Source: Immundisolibacter sp. (lineage in GTDB: Bacteria > Pseudomonadota > Gammaproteobacteria > Immundisolibacterales > Immundisolibacteraceae). From it: 64,000 bases of DNA. The position numbers and the translations under genes were made by a program. The DNA is taken from positions 62,001 to 126,000 of the forward strand of contig NZ_JACIZD010000003.1 of assembly GCF_014359565.1 (NCBI RefSeq). The letters run 5' to 3'. Under the pieces are notes generated by a model. The model was not told where the DNA came from and did not search any database. It worked only from the letters and a program-made list of their open reading frames with translations. Shown here piece by piece: positions 11,975 through 22,638 of the stretch. Within the stretch, counting starts at the first letter, position 1; each line of letters starts with the position of its first letter.

Positions 11975-13165
11975 TCAGTCGTTCAGCGCGGCCGCCAGAC
12001 GCGTTATGGCCTGCGCACAGGCGGCCTCGTCGGCCACCAGCGCCAGGCGCACGTGTCCGGCACCGGGATTCATGCCGCCGTCGGCGCGGGCCAGATAGCT
12101 GCCCGGCAGCACGCGCAGGTGATGGTCCGCATACAGGCGGCGGGTGAAGGCCGGATCGTCACCGCCCGGCACCGGCAGCCACAGGCAGAAGCCGCCCTGC
12201 GGCAACGTGACCCGGCCACCGAGCATCGGCACCGCGGCGGCCAGCTTGCGCCGGTAGATGGCGCGACTGGCCGCCACGTGCGCCTCGTCGCGCCAGGCGG
12301 CGGCACTGGCCGCCTGCACATGTTCCGGCAGCGCGCAGCCGTGGTAGGTGCGGTACAGCAGGAAGCGCTCGATCAGCCGTGCGTCGCCGGCCACGAAACC
12401 GGAGCGCAGCCCCGGTACGCTGGAGCGCTTGGACAGGCTCTGGAACACCAGGCAGCGTTCGAAGCCGTCCAGGCCCAGCGCCCGGCAGGCGGCCAGGATG
12501 CCCGCCGGCGGGGCTGCGTCGTCGGGATAGATTTCCGAATAGCACTCGTCGGACGCGATGACGAAGTCATGCCGCTGCGCCAGCTCGACCAGGGCTTTGA
12601 GCTGATCCAGCGTCAGCACGCGCCCGGTCGGGTTGTGCGGCGAACAGATGTACAGCAGCTGCACGTCGCGCCAGACAGCCGCCGGCACGGCGCCGAAATC
12701 CGGCTGATAGTCGGCCGCGGCGGCGCAGGGGATATACAGCGGCCGGGCGCCGGCAAGCAGCGCCGCGCCCTCGTATATCTGATAGAACGGATTGGGCATC
12801 GCCACCCGCGCGCCGGGTGCGCGGTCGATCAGGCACTGGGCGATGGCAAACAGCGCCTCGCGCGTGCCGCTCGCCGGCAGCACCTGACGGGCCGGATCGA
12901 CGGCGCCTTCGGGCAGGCCGTGACGGCGCACCAGCCAGTCGGCGATGGCGGCACGCAGCTCGTCCGAGCCGGCCGTCTTCGGGTACCGGCCCAGGCCATC
13001 CAGGTTGTCGATCAGCGCGTTTCGCACCAGCGCCGGCGGCGCGTGGCGTGGCTCGCCGATGGACAGGTCGATCAGCGGCAGGCCACCGCCGTGCCGGACA
13101 TCGGCCAGCAGGCCGCGCAGGCGTTCGAACGGGTACGGCTGCAGGTCGGCGAAACCGGGGTTCAT
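11975..13165 (-). CDS. dapC: Succinyldiaminopimelate transaminase
   Basis: A 396-residue fold-type I PLP aminotransferase that makes N-succinyl-diaminopimelate, the step after Dap[20 protein letters not shown] at the N-terminus is characteristic of proteobacterial Dap[13 protein letters not shown] binds the cofactor, SDECYSEIY follows, and [17 protein letters not shown] holds the Schiff-base lysine. I chose the ATG at 13165 because it aligns with DapC starts; longer frames run into glnD. Confidence 0.93.
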   Translation of the reverse strand: MNPGFADLQPYPFERLRGLLADVRHGGGLPLIDLSIGEPRHAPPALVRNALIDNLDGLGRYPKTAGSDELRAAIADWLVRRHGLPEGAVDPARQVLPASGTREALFAIAQCLIDRAPGARVAMPNPFYQIYEGAALLAGARPLYIPCAAAADYQPDFGAVPAAVWRDVQLLYICSPHNPTGRVLTLDQLKALVELAQRHDFVIASDECYSEIYPDDAAPPAGILAACRALGLDGFERCLVFQSLSKRSSVPGLRSGFVAGDARLIERFLLYRTYHGCALPEHVQAASAAAWRDEAHVAASRAIYRRKLAAAVPMLGGRVTLPQGGFCLWLPVPGGDDPAFTRRLYADHHLRVLPGSYLARADGGMNPGAGHVRLALVADEAACAQAITRLAAALND

Positions 13166-13184
13166 GGCGGCACCCGAAGCCCGT

Positions 13185-15884
13185 TCAGGCCGGCGTGGCC
13201 GGTTCGCCGTCCAGGCGTCGCGCCAGTTGCTCGCGCAGCTGATCCAGGCGCGCCGCGTCGGTGACGGCATGCCCCGTGGCGTCGGTGACGAAAAAGGCGT
13301 CCTCGGCGCGCTCGCCGTAGGTGTTGACACGGGCGTTCTGCAGCACCAGTTCGCACTCGGCAAAGGCTTGCGCCACCTGTGACAGCAGGCCGGGGCGGTC
13401 CTTGGTGATCAGCTCGACGACCGTGCGGTCGCGCCCAAGGTCGGTGGCAAACGACACCTCGGTGGCCACCCGGAACGCCTTGTGCTGGCGGCTGACGCGC
13501 CGGCCGCCCGAACGCAGCGACAGTGGGTCTTCGAGCAGGGCCTCGCGCAGGGCGGCCCGGATGTCGCGGCGCCGGGACGGGTCGGACACCGGCTCGCCGT
13601 TCAGATCCGACACCAGGAAGGTGTCCAGCGCGTAGCCGTCACGGCTGGTGTAGATGCGCGCATCGACGATGTCCAGCCCGAGCCGGTCCAGGGTCGATGT
13701 GATGGCCGCGAACAGGAACTTGCGATCGCGCGTGTAGACCATCACGCCGGTGCTGCCGCGGTCCGGGAAGTCGCGCGTGGCCACCGCCGTCGGTTGCTCG
13801 CCGCGGCCGCGCAGGATGTGCTTGGCATGCCAGGCGATCTCCTCGGCCGTGAAGCGCAGGAAGTAGTCGTCGTCCAGGCGATCCCAGAAGCGCTCGCACT
13901 GTTGCGGGTCCACCTGCTCGGCCGGCAGCAGCGCCGCGGCCTGAGCGCGGACTTCTGCCGCCTGCTCGTGGGCGTCGATGGGGCTGCCGAAGCCCCGCCG
14001 CAGGGCGCGCCGGGTGGCCAGGTACAGCGTCGACAGCAGCGAGCCTTTCCAGGAATTCCATACCGTCGGTCCGGTGCCGCGCATGTCGGCCACCGTCAGC
14101 AGGTACAGGTAGTCCAGGTGCACCTGGTCGCCGACGGTGGCGGCGAAGGCACGGATCACCTCCGGGTCGCCGATGTCCTGCCGCTGCGAGACCTTGCTCA
14201 TCAGCAGATGGTGGCGGACCAGCCAGGTCACCAGGCGGCTGTCAAGTTCGGACAGCCGGTGCAGGCGGCAGAACGCGTAGGCCTCGTGACCGCCCAGCTC
14301 CGAATGATCCCCGCCGCGACCCTTGGCGATGTCGTGAAACAGGGCTGCCAGGTACAGCAGCTCCGGTTTCGGGATGTTCTGGAATACCTCGTAACCGAGC
14401 TCCAGGGCACCGATTTTCTCGTCCGGGAAGGCATAGCTGCGCGTGTTGCGCAGCACGAACAGGCTGTGTTCGTCGACCGTGTAGACGTGAAACAGGTCAT
14501 GCTGCATCTGCCCCACCACGCGCCCGAAGGCCGGGATGTAGCGGGCCAGCACGCCGTAGCGGTGCATGCGCTGCAGCTCGTGGCCGATGCCGTGCGGCTG
14601 GCGGATGATTTCCATGAACAGGCTGGTGCAGCGGATGTCGGCCCGAAACGCATCGTCGATCAGGTACAGGTGCCTGCGGATCAGGCGCACGGTGCCGGCG
14701 CGCACGCCGCGCACGTGTTTGCGGTGCTGCTGCAGCAGCAGGAAGATCTCCAGCAGCGCGAACGGGTAGCGTCGAAACACCCGCTCGTCCCGCGCCTCGA
14801 TGAAGTCCTTGCGAATCTGGAAACGGCTGCTGAGCGGCACCGCGCGGTCGCTGCGCCGGGAGAGCAGGATTTCCTCCTCGAAGTGCGCCAGCAGCATTTC
14901 GTTCAGCCGCGACAGGCCCTTGACCGTGCGGTAGTAGCGCTTCATGAACTGCTCGACGGCCAGGGTCTCATCGCCGTCCTGGTAGCCGAAACGCTGCGCC
15001 AGCTCGCGCTGCTGGTCGAACAGCAGGTGATCGTGCTTGCGGCCGGCCAGCAGGTGCAGGCCGTTTCGGACCTGCGACAGGAACTCCTGGCCCTCGACCA
15101 GCAATTGGTACTCGTCCGGCTCCAGAAAGCCGTGATCGACCAGCTCGTGCAGGGTGCGGGCGCCGAAGTGGCGCTTGGCCACCCAGCCGATGGTGTGGAT
15201 GTCGCGCAGGCCGCCGGGGCTTTCCTTGACGTTCGGTTCGAGCTTGTAGGCGGTGGCGTCGAACTTGTCGTAACGGGCCTGCTGCTCGGCCAGCTTGGCG
15301 GCGAAGAACTTGCGCGTCGGCCACATCTGGCCGGGACCGGTGCGCCGGCCAAGCTGCTCGAACAGGGCCGCGTCGCCGGCCAGCAGGCGCGCCTCGATCA
15401 GGGTGGTGGCGATGGTCACGTCGCGCCGGCCCTCGTCCACGCACTGACGGACGCTGCGCACGCTGGCGCCGATGTCCAGGCCCGTGTCGTACAGGAAGGT
15501 GACGAAGCGGGCAATGGCGTCCGACGCGCGGCTGATGTCGCCGGCCCGCCCTGCCAGGACCAGGATGTCGACGTCGGAGCAGGCGTGCAGCTCGCCGCGG
15601 CCGTAGCCGCCTACCGCCACCAGCGCCAGGCGCTGGGCGCCCGGCACATCGGCCATCTGCGCCGCCCAGATGCGCCGCAGCAGCAGGTCCACGAAGGCGG
15701 TGCGCGCCTGCACGATGGGCGTGCCGGCCGGCTGCCGGTCGTAGTGGGCGCGCAGGCGGTCGGTGAACTGCTGGCGCAGCTGCCGGCAGGTGGCGGCGGT
15801 GACGCCCAGCTCGTCAAGTGCGCGCCCGATTTCTTCCGCATCGAACAGCGGCGCCGGGGTCGATGCGGACGGCGGCGCGTTCAC
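13185..15884 (-). CDS. glnD: [Protein-PII] uridylyltransferase/uridylyl-removing enzyme
   Basis: An 899-residue bifunctional nitrogen sensor that uridylylates PII when glutamine is low and removes UMP when it is high. In order: the nucleotidyltransferase domain with GGYGRGELHACSDVD, the linker, the HD hydrolase domain (LFHDIAKGRGGDHSELGG), and two C-terminal ACT domains (TGVMVYTRDRKFLF and VELITKDRPGLLSQVA) that bind glutamine. The GTG start overlaps the map stop (GTGA). Length matches the family. Gene order map-glnD-dapC is common in proteobacteria. Confidence 0.96.
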   Translation of the reverse strand: MNAPPSASTPAPLFDAEEIGRALDELGVTAATCRQLRQQFTDRLRAHYDRQPAGTPIVQARTAFVDLLLRRIWAAQMADVPGAQRLALVAVGGYGRGELHACSDVDILVLAGRAGDISRASDAIARFVTFLYDTGLDIGASVRSVRQCVDEGRRDVTIATTLIEARLLAGDAALFEQLGRRTGPGQMWPTRKFFAAKLAEQQARYDKFDATAYKLEPNVKESPGGLRDIHTIGWVAKRHFGARTLHELVDHGFLEPDEYQLLVEGQEFLSQVRNGLHLLAGRKHDHLLFDQQRELAQRFGYQDGDETLAVEQFMKRYYRTVKGLSRLNEMLLAHFEEEILLSRRSDRAVPLSSRFQIRKDFIEARDERVFRRYPFALLEIFLLLQQHRKHVRGVRAGTVRLIRRHLYLIDDAFRADIRCTSLFMEIIRQPHGIGHELQRMHRYGVLARYIPAFGRVVGQMQHDLFHVYTVDEHSLFVLRNTRSYAFPDEKIGALELGYEVFQNIPKPELLYLAALFHDIAKGRGGDHSELGGHEAYAFCRLHRLSELDSRLVTWLVRHHLLMSKVSQRQDIGDPEVIRAFAATVGDQVHLDYLYLLTVADMRGTGPTVWNSWKGSLLSTLYLATRRALRRGFGSPIDAHEQAAEVRAQAAALLPAEQVDPQQCERFWDRLDDDYFLRFTAEEIAWHAKHILRGRGEQPTAVATRDFPDRGSTGVMVYTRDRKFLFAAITSTLDRLGLDIVDARIYTSRDGYALDTFLVSDLNGEPVSDPSRRRDIRAALREALLEDPLSLRSGGRRVSRQHKAFRVATEVSFATDLGRDRTVVELITKDRPGLLSQVAQAFAECELVLQNARVNTYGERAEDAFFVTDATGHAVTDAARLDQLREQLARRLDGEPATPA

Positions 15885-16651
15885 GGCGGCGTCTCGCCCT
15901 CGCGCAGGGTCAGCACCTCGACGCCGGTGTCGGTCACCAGCACCATGTGTTCCCACTGCGCCGACAGGCTGTGGTCCTTGGTCACCACCGTCCAGCCGTC
16001 GGCCAGCAGCTTCACGTGCCGCTTGCCGGCGTTCAGCATCGGCTCGATGGTGAACACCATGCCCGGTTCCAGCACCAGGCCGGTGCCCGGAATGCCGTAG
16101 TGCAGCACCTGCGGCTCCTCGTGGAACTGGCGCCCGATGCCGTGCCCGCAGTACTCGCGCACGATCGAGTAATTGCGCGCCTCGGCGTGGCTCTGGATGG
16201 CGTGGCCCAGGTCGCCCAGGCGCATGCCCGGCCGGACCATGCCGATGCCGACCCACAGCGCCTCATAGCTGGTCTCGCACAGGCGGCGCGCCTGGATGGT
16301 CGGCTCGCCGACGTAGAACATGGCGCTGGTGTCGCCGTGGTAGTCGTCCTTGATCACGGTGACGTCGATGTTGACGATGTCGCCGCGCTTGAGCGGCTTG
16401 TCGTTCGGAATGCCGTGACACACGACGTGGTTGACCGAGGTGCAGATCGACTTCGGGAAGCCGTGGTAACCCAGCGGCGCCGAGCGGCCGCCCAGCACCT
16501 GCGTCGTGTATTGCTCGCAGATGTCGTTCAGCGTATCGGTGCTGACGCCGGGGCGCACGTGCTCGCCGATCATGCCGAGCAGCTGCGCGGCCAGGCGGCC
16601 GGCCACGCGCAGGGCTTCGATTTCTTGAGGAGTTTTGATGGAAACGGTCAT
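15881..16651 (-). CDS. map: Type I methionine aminopeptidase
   Basis: A 256-residue metallopeptidase removing N-terminal methionine from nascent proteins. MTVSIKTPQEIEALRVAGRLA aligns with the start of E. coli Map, which decided the ATG at 16651 (another ATG lies six bases upstream). Metal ligands are seen in VNIDVTVIKDDYHGDTS, EYCGHGIGRQFHE and the terminal glutamates around MVFTIEPM. It is transcribed divergently from rpsB, as in many gammaproteobacteria. Confidence 0.96.
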   Translation of the reverse strand: MTVSIKTPQEIEALRVAGRLAAQLLGMIGEHVRPGVSTDTLNDICEQYTTQVLGGRSAPLGYHGFPKSICTSVNHVVCHGIPNDKPLKRGDIVNIDVTVIKDDYHGDTSAMFYVGEPTIQARRLCETSYEALWVGIGMVRPGMRLGDLGHAIQSHAEARNYSIVREYCGHGIGRQFHEEPQVLHYGIPGTGLVLEPGMVFTIEPMLNAGKRHVKLLADGWTVVTKDHSLSAQWEHMVLVTDTGVEVLTLREGETPP

Positions 16652-16740
16652 GGGCATCGGCGAGCGTCGCCGGCAGGGGCGGCGGCGGGGTAAAGGTTTT
16701 GAAATGTAGCAGCCGGCGCGCACGCCGGTAAACCGGCCGA

Positions 16741-16769
16741 TTGTGGCCTGCGGCGATCGGTGCTATAAA
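16741..16769 (+). promoter_or_regulatory. Probable sigma-70 promoter of the rpsB operon
   Basis: TTGTGG (16741-16746) and TATAAA (16764-16769) have the optimal 17-base spacing. They lie about 85 bases before the rpsB ATG in the rpsB-map divergent region. The leader between would be long enough for the S2 autoregulatory leader known in gammaproteobacteria, but I could not confirm its fold. Confidence 0.6.
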
Positions 16770-16853
16770 TCGCGCCCCTGACTTCGGGCACCCGCCCGAC
16801 GATTGCCCGTTGTATCGCGGCCCTCACCCAAGACTTGCGGAGCGTTTTTGCTT

Positions 16854-17585
16854 ATGGCTGGAGTTTCCATGCGCGACCTACTGGACGCGGGCGTCCATTT
16901 CGGTCATCAGACCCGCTACTGGTCGCCGGCCATGGCTCCTTATATCTATGGTGCCCGCCAGAACATCCACATCATCAACCTGGAGCGCAGCCTGCCCATG
17001 CTGCGCGATGCGATGAACGTGCTGGGCAAGATCGCCGCCCGCGGCGGCACGGTGCTGTTCGTGGGCACCAAGCGCCAGGCCCGCAAGCTGGTCGAACAGC
17101 ATGCCACCGCCTGCGGCATGCCGTATATCAGCTACCGCTGGCTGGGCGGCATGCTGACCAACTACCGCACCGTGCGCAAGTCGGTGGACCGCCTGATCGA
17201 TCTGGAAACCCGCCTCGAGCTGGGCAAGACCGGCGACCTGAGCAAGCGCGAAATCCAGTTGCTGCACCGCGAGCGCGAGAAGCTGGTGCGCAGCGTCGGC
17301 GGCATCCGCACCCTGAAGGGCATGCCCGACGCGCTGTTCGTGATCGACACCGGCTACGAGCACATCGCCGTCGAGGAAGCCAACCGCCTGGGCATCCCGG
17401 TGATTGCGGTGGTCGACACCAACAACCGCCCGGAAAAGATCGACTACGTCATTCCCGGCAACGACGACTCGATCCGCGCCATCGACCTGTATCTGGGCCA
17501 GGCCGCGGAAGCGATTCGCAACGGTCGCGCCGCCCTGGCGGCGGGCGGCAGCGACGAGTTCATCGAAGTCGTCGAGGTCGGCTAG
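16854..17585 (+). CDS. rpsB: 30S ribosomal protein S2
   Basis: A 243-residue ribosomal protein. [20 protein letters not shown] matches the S2 N-terminus and fixes the start. [22 protein letters not shown] and [12 protein letters not shown] are S2 signatures. GCGGAG about ten bases upstream is a modest ribosome-binding site. It is the first gene of the long plus-strand core cluster. Confidence 0.98.
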   Translation: MAGVSMRDLLDAGVHFGHQTRYWSPAMAPYIYGARQNIHIINLERSLPMLRDAMNVLGKIAARGGTVLFVGTKRQARKLVEQHATACGMPYISYRWLGGMLTNYRTVRKSVDRLIDLETRLELGKTGDLSKREIQLLHREREKLVRSVGGIRTLKGMPDALFVIDTGYEHIAVEEANRLGIPVIAVVDTNNRPEKIDYVIPGNDDSIRAIDLYLGQAAEAIRNGRAALAAGGSDEFIEVVEVG

Positions 17586-17640
17586 GCGGGCGTGGCTGCG
17601 CGGCGCCGCCGCCGACCACGCACGTGTTTTTTCATTCACA

Positions 17641-17666
17641 AAGAGGGGTTCGACCCCTCTTTTTTT
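17641..17666 (+). terminator. Intrinsic terminator/attenuator between rpsB and tsf
   Basis: AGAGGGG (17642-17648), loop TTCGA, CCCCTCT (17654-17660), then six T residues. The 7-bp GC-rich stem with U-tract is a textbook factor-independent terminator. In E. coli a partial terminator occupies the same place and lowers tsf relative to rpsB, so read-through is likely here too. Confidence 0.88.
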
Positions 17667-17721
17667 GCTCGGGCACCCCGTTGGTCAAGACCGGTGGCGC
17701 CCTGACCTGGAGGCATCTCAA

Positions 17722-18597
17722 ATGAACATATCGGCAGCACTGGTCAAGGAAATGCGCGAGCGCACCGGCCTTGGCATGATGGAATGCAAGAAGGCGCTGA
17801 CCGAGGCCGGGGGCGACATCGAGGTCGCCATCGACCTGATGCGCAAGGCCGGCGCCGCGCGTGCCGACAAGAAGGCTGGGCGCATCGCAGCCGATGGCGC
17901 CATCATCCTGTCGGCCAGCGCCGACGGGCGCAGCGTGGCCCTCACCGAGGTCAACTCGGAAACCGACTTCGTGGCCAAGGACGCCGGCTTCCTGGCCTTT
18001 GCGCAGGCAGTTGGCGATCTAGTGCTGAGCCAGGCGCCAGCCGACGTGGAACAGCTGTCGGCTCTGACGCTGGGCGACGGCACGGTCGAGGAAGCCCGCC
18101 AGCAGCTGGTGGCCAAGATCGGCGAGAACATTCGCGTGCGCCGTTTCGTGCGCCGCCAGACGACCTCCGGCGTGATCGGCAGCTACCTGCACGGCTCGCG
18201 CATTGGCGTGTTGGTCGAACTCGAGGGCGGCGATCTGGCCCTGGCGCGGGACATCGCGATGCACGTCGCCGCCAGCCGGCCGCTGTGCGTGTCCAGCGAA
18301 CAGATTCCGGCGGATGTGATCGCCCGCGAGAAGGAAATCTACGACGCCCAGGCGGCCGAATCCGGCAAGCCGGAAGACATCCGCGCCAGGATGGTCGAGG
18401 GCCGGCTGCGCAAGTACGCGGCCGAGGTCACTCTGCTCGGCCAGCCCTTCGTCAAGGACCCGGACACCACCGTCGAGCAATTGCTGAAAAAGGCGAACGC
18501 GCGGGTGATCGGCTTCGACCGGCTGGAAGTCGGCGAGGGCATCGAGAAGCAGGCCGACGACTTCGTCGCCGAAGTGATGAAGCAAGCCCGCGGCTGA
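17722..18597 (+). CDS. tsf: Translation elongation factor Ts
   Basis: A 291-residue guanine-nucleotide exchange factor for EF-Tu. The N-terminal UBA-like domain reads [21 protein letters not shown], followed by the TDFVAK motif (SETDFVAKD) that contacts EF-Tu. [14 protein letters not shown] and the dimerisation part come next. TGGAGG eight bases upstream supports the ATG. It lies downstream of the attenuator and is followed six bases later by pyrH. Confidence 0.97.
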   Translation: MNISAALVKEMRERTGLGMMECKKALTEAGGDIEVAIDLMRKAGAARADKKAGRIAADGAIILSASADGRSVALTEVNSETDFVAKDAGFLAFAQAVGDLVLSQAPADVEQLSALTLGDGTVEEARQQLVAKIGENIRVRRFVRRQTTSGVIGSYLHGSRIGVLVELEGGDLALARDIAMHVAASRPLCVSSEQIPADVIAREKEIYDAQAAESGKPEDIRARMVEGRLRKYAAEVTLLGQPFVKDPDTTVEQLLKKANARVIGFDRLEVGEGIEKQADDFVAEVMKQARG

Positions 18598-18603
18598 AGC
18601 TCC

Positions 18604-19347
18604 ATGGCCGGTTCGCCGCCCAAGTACAAACGCATCCTGCTGAAGCTCAGCGGCGAGGCGCTGGCCGGCGGCAAGCCGCACGGCTTCGATCGGCCGGCCA
18701 TGCAGGCGGTGGCCGACGAACTGGCGCCGGTGCTGGCGGCCGGCGTGCAGGTCGGTCTGGTGGTCGGCGGCGGCAACCTGTTTCGCGGGCTGCCGGCGGC
18801 AGCCGACGGGGGTGACCGGGCCACCGCCGATTACATCGGCATGCTGGCCACGGTGATGAATGCGCTGGCGCTGCACGAGGTACTGGAACGCGCTGGCCTG
18901 GCGGCCCGCGTCATGTCCGCGCTGCCGGTTACCGGCGTCGCCGAGCCGTTCGTGCGGGTCAAGGCACTGGCGCATCTGAAGGCCGGCAAGGTGGTGCTGT
19001 TCGGCGGCGGTATAGGCAATCCGTATTTCACCACCGACACGGCCGCCTGCCTGCGCGCCATCGACATCGGCGCCCAGCTGTTGCTCAAGGCCACCAAGGT
19101 CGACGGCGTCTACGACGTCGATCCGCTGCGCAACGCCACCGCACGACGTTACGAGCAGCTTGACTATGATGAAGTGCTGGCGCGGCACCTGGGCGTTATG
19201 GACGCGACCGCGGTGGCATTGGCGCGCGAGCACGCCCTGCCGGTGCGGGTGTTCGACATGAACAGTCGCGGCGCGCTGCTGCGTATCGTGCACGGAGAGC
19301 CGGTCGGCACCCTCATGGCGCCGGCCGCGGACGGGAGACAGACATGA
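18604..19347 (+). CDS. pyrH: UMP kinase
   Basis: A 247-residue amino-acid-kinase-fold enzyme making UDP from [18 protein letters not shown] is the phosphate-binding start, [10 protein letters not shown] and [15 protein letters not shown] are hallmark PyrH segments, and [16 protein letters not shown] lines the UMP site. Its stop overlaps the frr start (ATGA), suggesting coupled translation. Confidence 0.97.
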   Translation: MAGSPPKYKRILLKLSGEALAGGKPHGFDRPAMQAVADELAPVLAAGVQVGLVVGGGNLFRGLPAAADGGDRATADYIGMLATVMNALALHEVLERAGLAARVMSALPVTGVAEPFVRVKALAHLKAGKVVLFGGGIGNPYFTTDTAACLRAIDIGAQLLLKATKVDGVYDVDPLRNATARRYEQLDYDEVLARHLGVMDATAVALAREHALPVRVFDMNSRGALLRIVHGEPVGTLMAPAADGRQT

Positions 19348-19901
19348 TCGATGACGTGCTCAAGGACGCCGAACAGCGCATGGCCAAGAGCGTCCACGGG
19401 CTGCATGAGGAACTGAAGAAAATCCGCGCCGGCCGCGCCCACCCGGGCCTGCTGGACCAGGTGCATGTCAATTACTACGGTGTGGACACGCCGCTGCGCC
19501 AGCTGGCCAACGTCAGCGCCGAGGACGCACGCACGCTGCTGGTGGCGCCGTTCGACAAGGCCGCCGTGGCGGCCATCGACAAGGCCATTCGCGAATCCGA
19601 CCTGGGGCTCAATCCGGCCACTGCCGGCATGGTCATTCGCGTGCCGCTGCCGGCGCTGACCGAGCAGCGGCGCAAGGATCTGATCCGCGTGGTGCGCGGC
19701 GAGGGCGAAGCCTGCCGGGTGGCCATTCGCAACGTGCGCCGCGACGCCAACGGCTCGCTCAAGGAGCTGGAGAAGGAAAAGCTGATCTCGGTCGACGACG
19801 AAGCCCGTGGCCAGGCCGAGATACAGAAGCTCACCGACCGTTTCGTGGCCGAGGTCGAAGCCCTTCTGGCGGCCAAGGAAGCCGACCTGCTGGACGTCTG
19901 A
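19344..19901 (+). CDS. frr: Ribosome recycling factor
   Basis: A 185-residue tRNA-mimicking protein that splits post-termination ribosomes with [23 protein letters not shown] forms the first helix of the three-helix bundle. [20 protein letters not shown] is the conserved C-terminal helix region with the key arginines. Its length is exactly typical. Confidence 0.97.
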   Translation: MIDDVLKDAEQRMAKSVHGLHEELKKIRAGRAHPGLLDQVHVNYYGVDTPLRQLANVSAEDARTLLVAPFDKAAVAAIDKAIRESDLGLNPATAGMVIRVPLPALTEQRRKDLIRVVRGEGEACRVAIRNVRRDANGSLKELEKEKLISVDDEARGQAEIQKLTDRFVAEVEALLAAKEADLLDV

Positions 19902-19910
19902 CCGGGCGCC

Positions 19911-20657
19911 ATGACGACGCCCGAGGCCAGCTACCCGCGGCACCTTGCCATCATCATGGATGGCAACGGCCGCTGGGCGCGTCAGCGTCACCTGCCGCGG
20001 GTGGCCGGCCACCGGGTCGGCGCCCGCGTGGTGCGGCGCATCGTCGAGGAGTGCGCCCGGCGCAACATCGGCTACCTGACCGTGTTCGCTTTCAGCAGTG
20101 AGAACTGGCGGCGTCCGCCGGATGAGGTATCGCTGCTGATGGAGCTGTTCCTGCGCGCCCTGCGCGACGAGAAAATGCGGCTGCTGGAAAACGACATCCG
20201 GCTGTCGGTAATCGGCGATCGCAGCGCCCTGCCGGCACGCCTGCAGACGGCGATCGCGCAGGTCGAGGCCGCCACGGCCCACTGCCAGGGCCTGCACCTG
20301 ACCGTGGCCACCAATTACGGTGGGCGCTGGGACATCGTGCAGGCGGCGCGATCGGTGGCGGCCGCAGCGGTCGCGGGCGAACTGGACCCCGCCGACCTGG
20401 ATGAAGACAGCTTCGCGGCCCGACTGGCCCTGGGCAGCGCGCCACCGGTCGACCTGCTGATCCGCACCGGCGGCGAGCTGCGCATCAGCAATTTCCTGCT
20501 CTGGCAGCTGGCCTATGCGGAGCTGTATTTCACCGACACCCTGTGGCCAGATTTCGACGCCGCCGCGCTGGACCAGGCGCTGGCCTGGTTTGCCGGCCGC
20601 GAGCGGCGTTTCGGGCGCACCGGCGAGCAACTGCGCCTCGGCGGTGCCGGTGCCTAA
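19911..20657 (+). CDS. uppS: Undecaprenyl diphosphate synthase (cis-prenyltransferase)
   Basis: A 248-residue enzyme extending farnesyl diphosphate with isopentenyl units to make the lipid carrier for peptidoglycan and O-antigen. [16 protein letters not shown] holds the catalytic aspartate and diphosphate-binding residues. [11 protein letters not shown] is the second signature, and [15 protein letters not shown] the third. It sits nine bases after frr and overlaps cdsA. Confidence 0.97.
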   Translation: MTTPEASYPRHLAIIMDGNGRWARQRHLPRVAGHRVGARVVRRIVEECARRNIGYLTVFAFSSENWRRPPDEVSLLMELFLRALRDEKMRLLENDIRLSVIGDRSALPARLQTAIAQVEAATAHCQGLHLTVATNYGGRWDIVQAARSVAAAAVAGELDPADLDEDSFAARLALGSAPPVDLLIRTGGELRISNFLLWQLAYAELYFTDTLWPDFDAAALDQALAWFAGRERRFGRTGEQLRLGGAGA

Positions 20658-21456
20658 AACGCGTATCCTGACGGCCATCGTCCTGCTGGGTCTGGCGCTG
20701 CTGCTGCTGTGGCGCGGCACGCTGCCGTGGGTGCTGGGGGTGTTCGCGGCGATCGCCCTGCGCGCCGCCTGGGAATGGGCGGGCCTGTGTTCGGGCCTGA
20801 GCGGTGCGCGGCGCTGGCTGCTGCTGGCGACGCTCGGCGCCTGCCTGGCTGGGTCGTACGCGCTGCCGGCTTCGTGGACCGCCGTGGCGCTCGCCGCCGC
20901 ACTCGCGTGGTGGGCGTTGGGGCTGCGGCTGGTGCTGTGCTACCCGGTCCTGCCGGACTGGATTGACCGGCCGCTGGCGCAGGCCGCCATCATCCTGCTG
21001 GCGCTGGCGCCCGCCTGGCTGGCGCTGGCCCGTCTGGCGGATGGGCAGCGCCCCTTGCTGCTGCTGTGCCTGGCGCTGGTGTGGGCAGCCGACAGCGGCG
21101 CTTATCTGGTCGGTCGCCGCTTCGGCAAGCGCAAGCTGTGTCCGCAGGTCAGCCCGGGCAAGACCGTGGAGGGACTGCTCGGCGGCCTGGTCGGCGCGGT
21201 ACTGGTCGGGCTGGTCGCGGGACTTGCCTTGGGGCTGGACGGCCTGCGCCTGGCGGCACTGGTCGGGCTCGTCACCGCCTGCGCGGCCGTATCGGTGGTG
21301 GGCGATCTTGCGGAAAGCCTGTTCAAGCGCCGCGCCGGGGTCAAGGACAGCAGTCATCTGCTGCCCGGTCACGGCGGCGTGCTGGACCGCATCGACGCCC
21401 TGATCGCCGCGGCGCCCCTGTTTGCGCTGACCGCGCCGCTGCTGGTGCGGGGCTAG
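20644..21456 (+). CDS. cdsA: Phosphatidate cytidylyltransferase
   Basis: A roughly 270-residue multi-spanning membrane enzyme making CDP-diacylglycerol for phospholipid synthesis. Six or more hydrophobic segments are visible. The CdsA signature lies in [27 protein letters not shown] and [19 protein letters not shown]. The start is a GTG, either 20644 or 20650, both overlapping the uppS stop. Confidence 0.93.
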   Translation: MPVPKTRILTAIVLLGLALLLLWRGTLPWVLGVFAAIALRAAWEWAGLCSGLSGARRWLLLATLGACLAGSYALPASWTAVALAAALAWWALGLRLVLCYPVLPDWIDRPLAQAAIILLALAPAWLALARLADGQRPLLLLCLALVWAADSGAYLVGRRFGKRKLCPQVSPGKTVEGLLGGLVGAVLVGLVAGLALGLDGLRLAALVGLVTACAAVSVVGDLAESLFKRRAGVKDSSHLLPGHGGVLDRIDALIAAAPLFALTAPLLVRG

Positions 21457-21459
21457 GCG

Positions 21460-22638
21460 ATGCGCGGCGTTGCCCTGCTCGGGGCCACCGGCTCGATCGG
21501 CGACAGTACGCTGTCGGTGCTCGCGCTGCACCCGGACCGGTACCGCCTGCAGGTGGTCGCGGCGCGGCGCAACGTGCCGCGCATGCTCGAAATCTGTCGG
21601 CAGTTCAGGCCCCCGCTGGCGGTGCTGACCGAGCCTGCCGCGGCGGCGGAACTTCGCGCAGCCTTGGGTGCCGGGCAGGCCACTCAGGTGCTGGCCGGCC
21701 ACGAGGTGCTGGAGCAGGTAGTGCGCGCACCGGAAGTCGATGTCGTCGTCGCCGGTATCGTCGGCGCGGCGGGCCTTGCATCGTCCTTGGCCGCTGCGCA
21801 GGCTGGCAAGACGCTGCTGCTTGCGAACAAGGAGGCGCTGGTCATGGCCGGCGCGCTGTTCATGGATGCGGTGCGCCAAGGCGGCGCCACGCTGATTCCC
21901 ATCGACAGCGAAACCAACGCCATGTTCCAGTGCCTGCCGGCGTATCGCTGTGGCGAACCGGCGGCCGAGCGCGGCGTGCGCCGCCTGCTGCTGACCGCCT
22001 CCGGCGGGCCGTTTCTGCGTACCGCGGCGGCCGACATGGCGCGTGCCACGCCCGACCAGGCCTGCGCCCACCCGCGCTGGGTGATGGGGCGCAAGATTTC
22101 GGTCGACTCCGCCACGCTCATGAACAAGGGGCTCGAGGTGATCGAAAGCGCCTGGCTGTTCGGCCTGCCTGGCAACGCCATCGAGGTGGTGGTGCATCCG
22201 CAAAGCGTGGTGCATTCGCTGGTCGAGTACTGCGACGGGTCGCTGCTGGCGCAGCTGGCAAGCCCCGACATGCGGGTACCGATCGCCCACGCGCTGGCCT
22301 GGCCGCAGCGTCAGGCCTCCGGCGCCGCGGCGCTGAACCTGTTCGATGTGGCGCGGCTGGATTTCGAGCTGCCGGACCGGGCGCGTTTTCCCTGCCTCGA
22401 TCTGGCGTATCGGGCGCTGCGCGACGGTGGCACTGCGGGAGCCATTCTGAACGCTGCCAACGAGATTGCGGTCCAAGCGTTCCTTGACGGCCGGCTGGCC
22501 TTTGGCAGCATTGCCGAGGTCGTGGGCGCCAGCCTGGATGCGGTGCCCGCCGTCCCGGCCGAGAGTCTGGAAACCGTTCTGGCCGCCGACGCCGCGGCAC
22601 GGCGGATTGCCATGTCACAGGTGCAATCGCGATGCTGA
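21460..22638 (+). CDS. dxr: 1-deoxy-D-xylulose 5-phosphate reductoisomerase
   Basis: A 392-residue enzyme of the non-mevalonate isoprenoid pathway producing MEP with NADPH. The cofactor motif is GATGSIGDSTL. Metal and substrate residues are in ANKEALVMAG, ASGGPF and SVDSATLMNKGLEVIE. It starts three bases after cdsA and overlaps rseP by seven bases. Confidence 0.97.
   Translation: MRGVALLGATGSIGDSTLSVLALHPDRYRLQVVAARRNVPRMLEICRQFRPPLAVLTEPAAAAELRAALGAGQATQVLAGHEVLEQVVRAPEVDVVVAGIVGAAGLASSLAAAQAGKTLLLANKEALVMAGALFMDAVRQGGATLIPIDSETNAMFQCLPAYRCGEPAAERGVRRLLLTASGGPFLRTAAADMARATPDQACAHPRWVMGRKISVDSATLMNKGLEVIESAWLFGLPGNAIEVVVHPQSVVHSLVEYCDGSLLAQLASPDMRVPIAHALAWPQRQASGAAALNLFDVARLDFELPDRARFPCLDLAYRALRDGGTAGAILNAANEIAVQAFLDGRLAFGSIAEVVGASLDAVPAVPAESLETVLAADAAARRIAMSQVQSRC

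Noticed and set aside
13482..16100. Long open frame on the plus strand opposite glnD
   Set aside because: It is antisense to a gene with clear GlnD motifs and reflects high GC lowering stop-codon frequency; its protein has no domain-like pattern.
16770..16853. Possible S2-binding autoregulatory leader upstream of rpsB
   Set aside because: Length and position would suit it, but I could not find the conserved fold by eye, so it is not listed as a feature.
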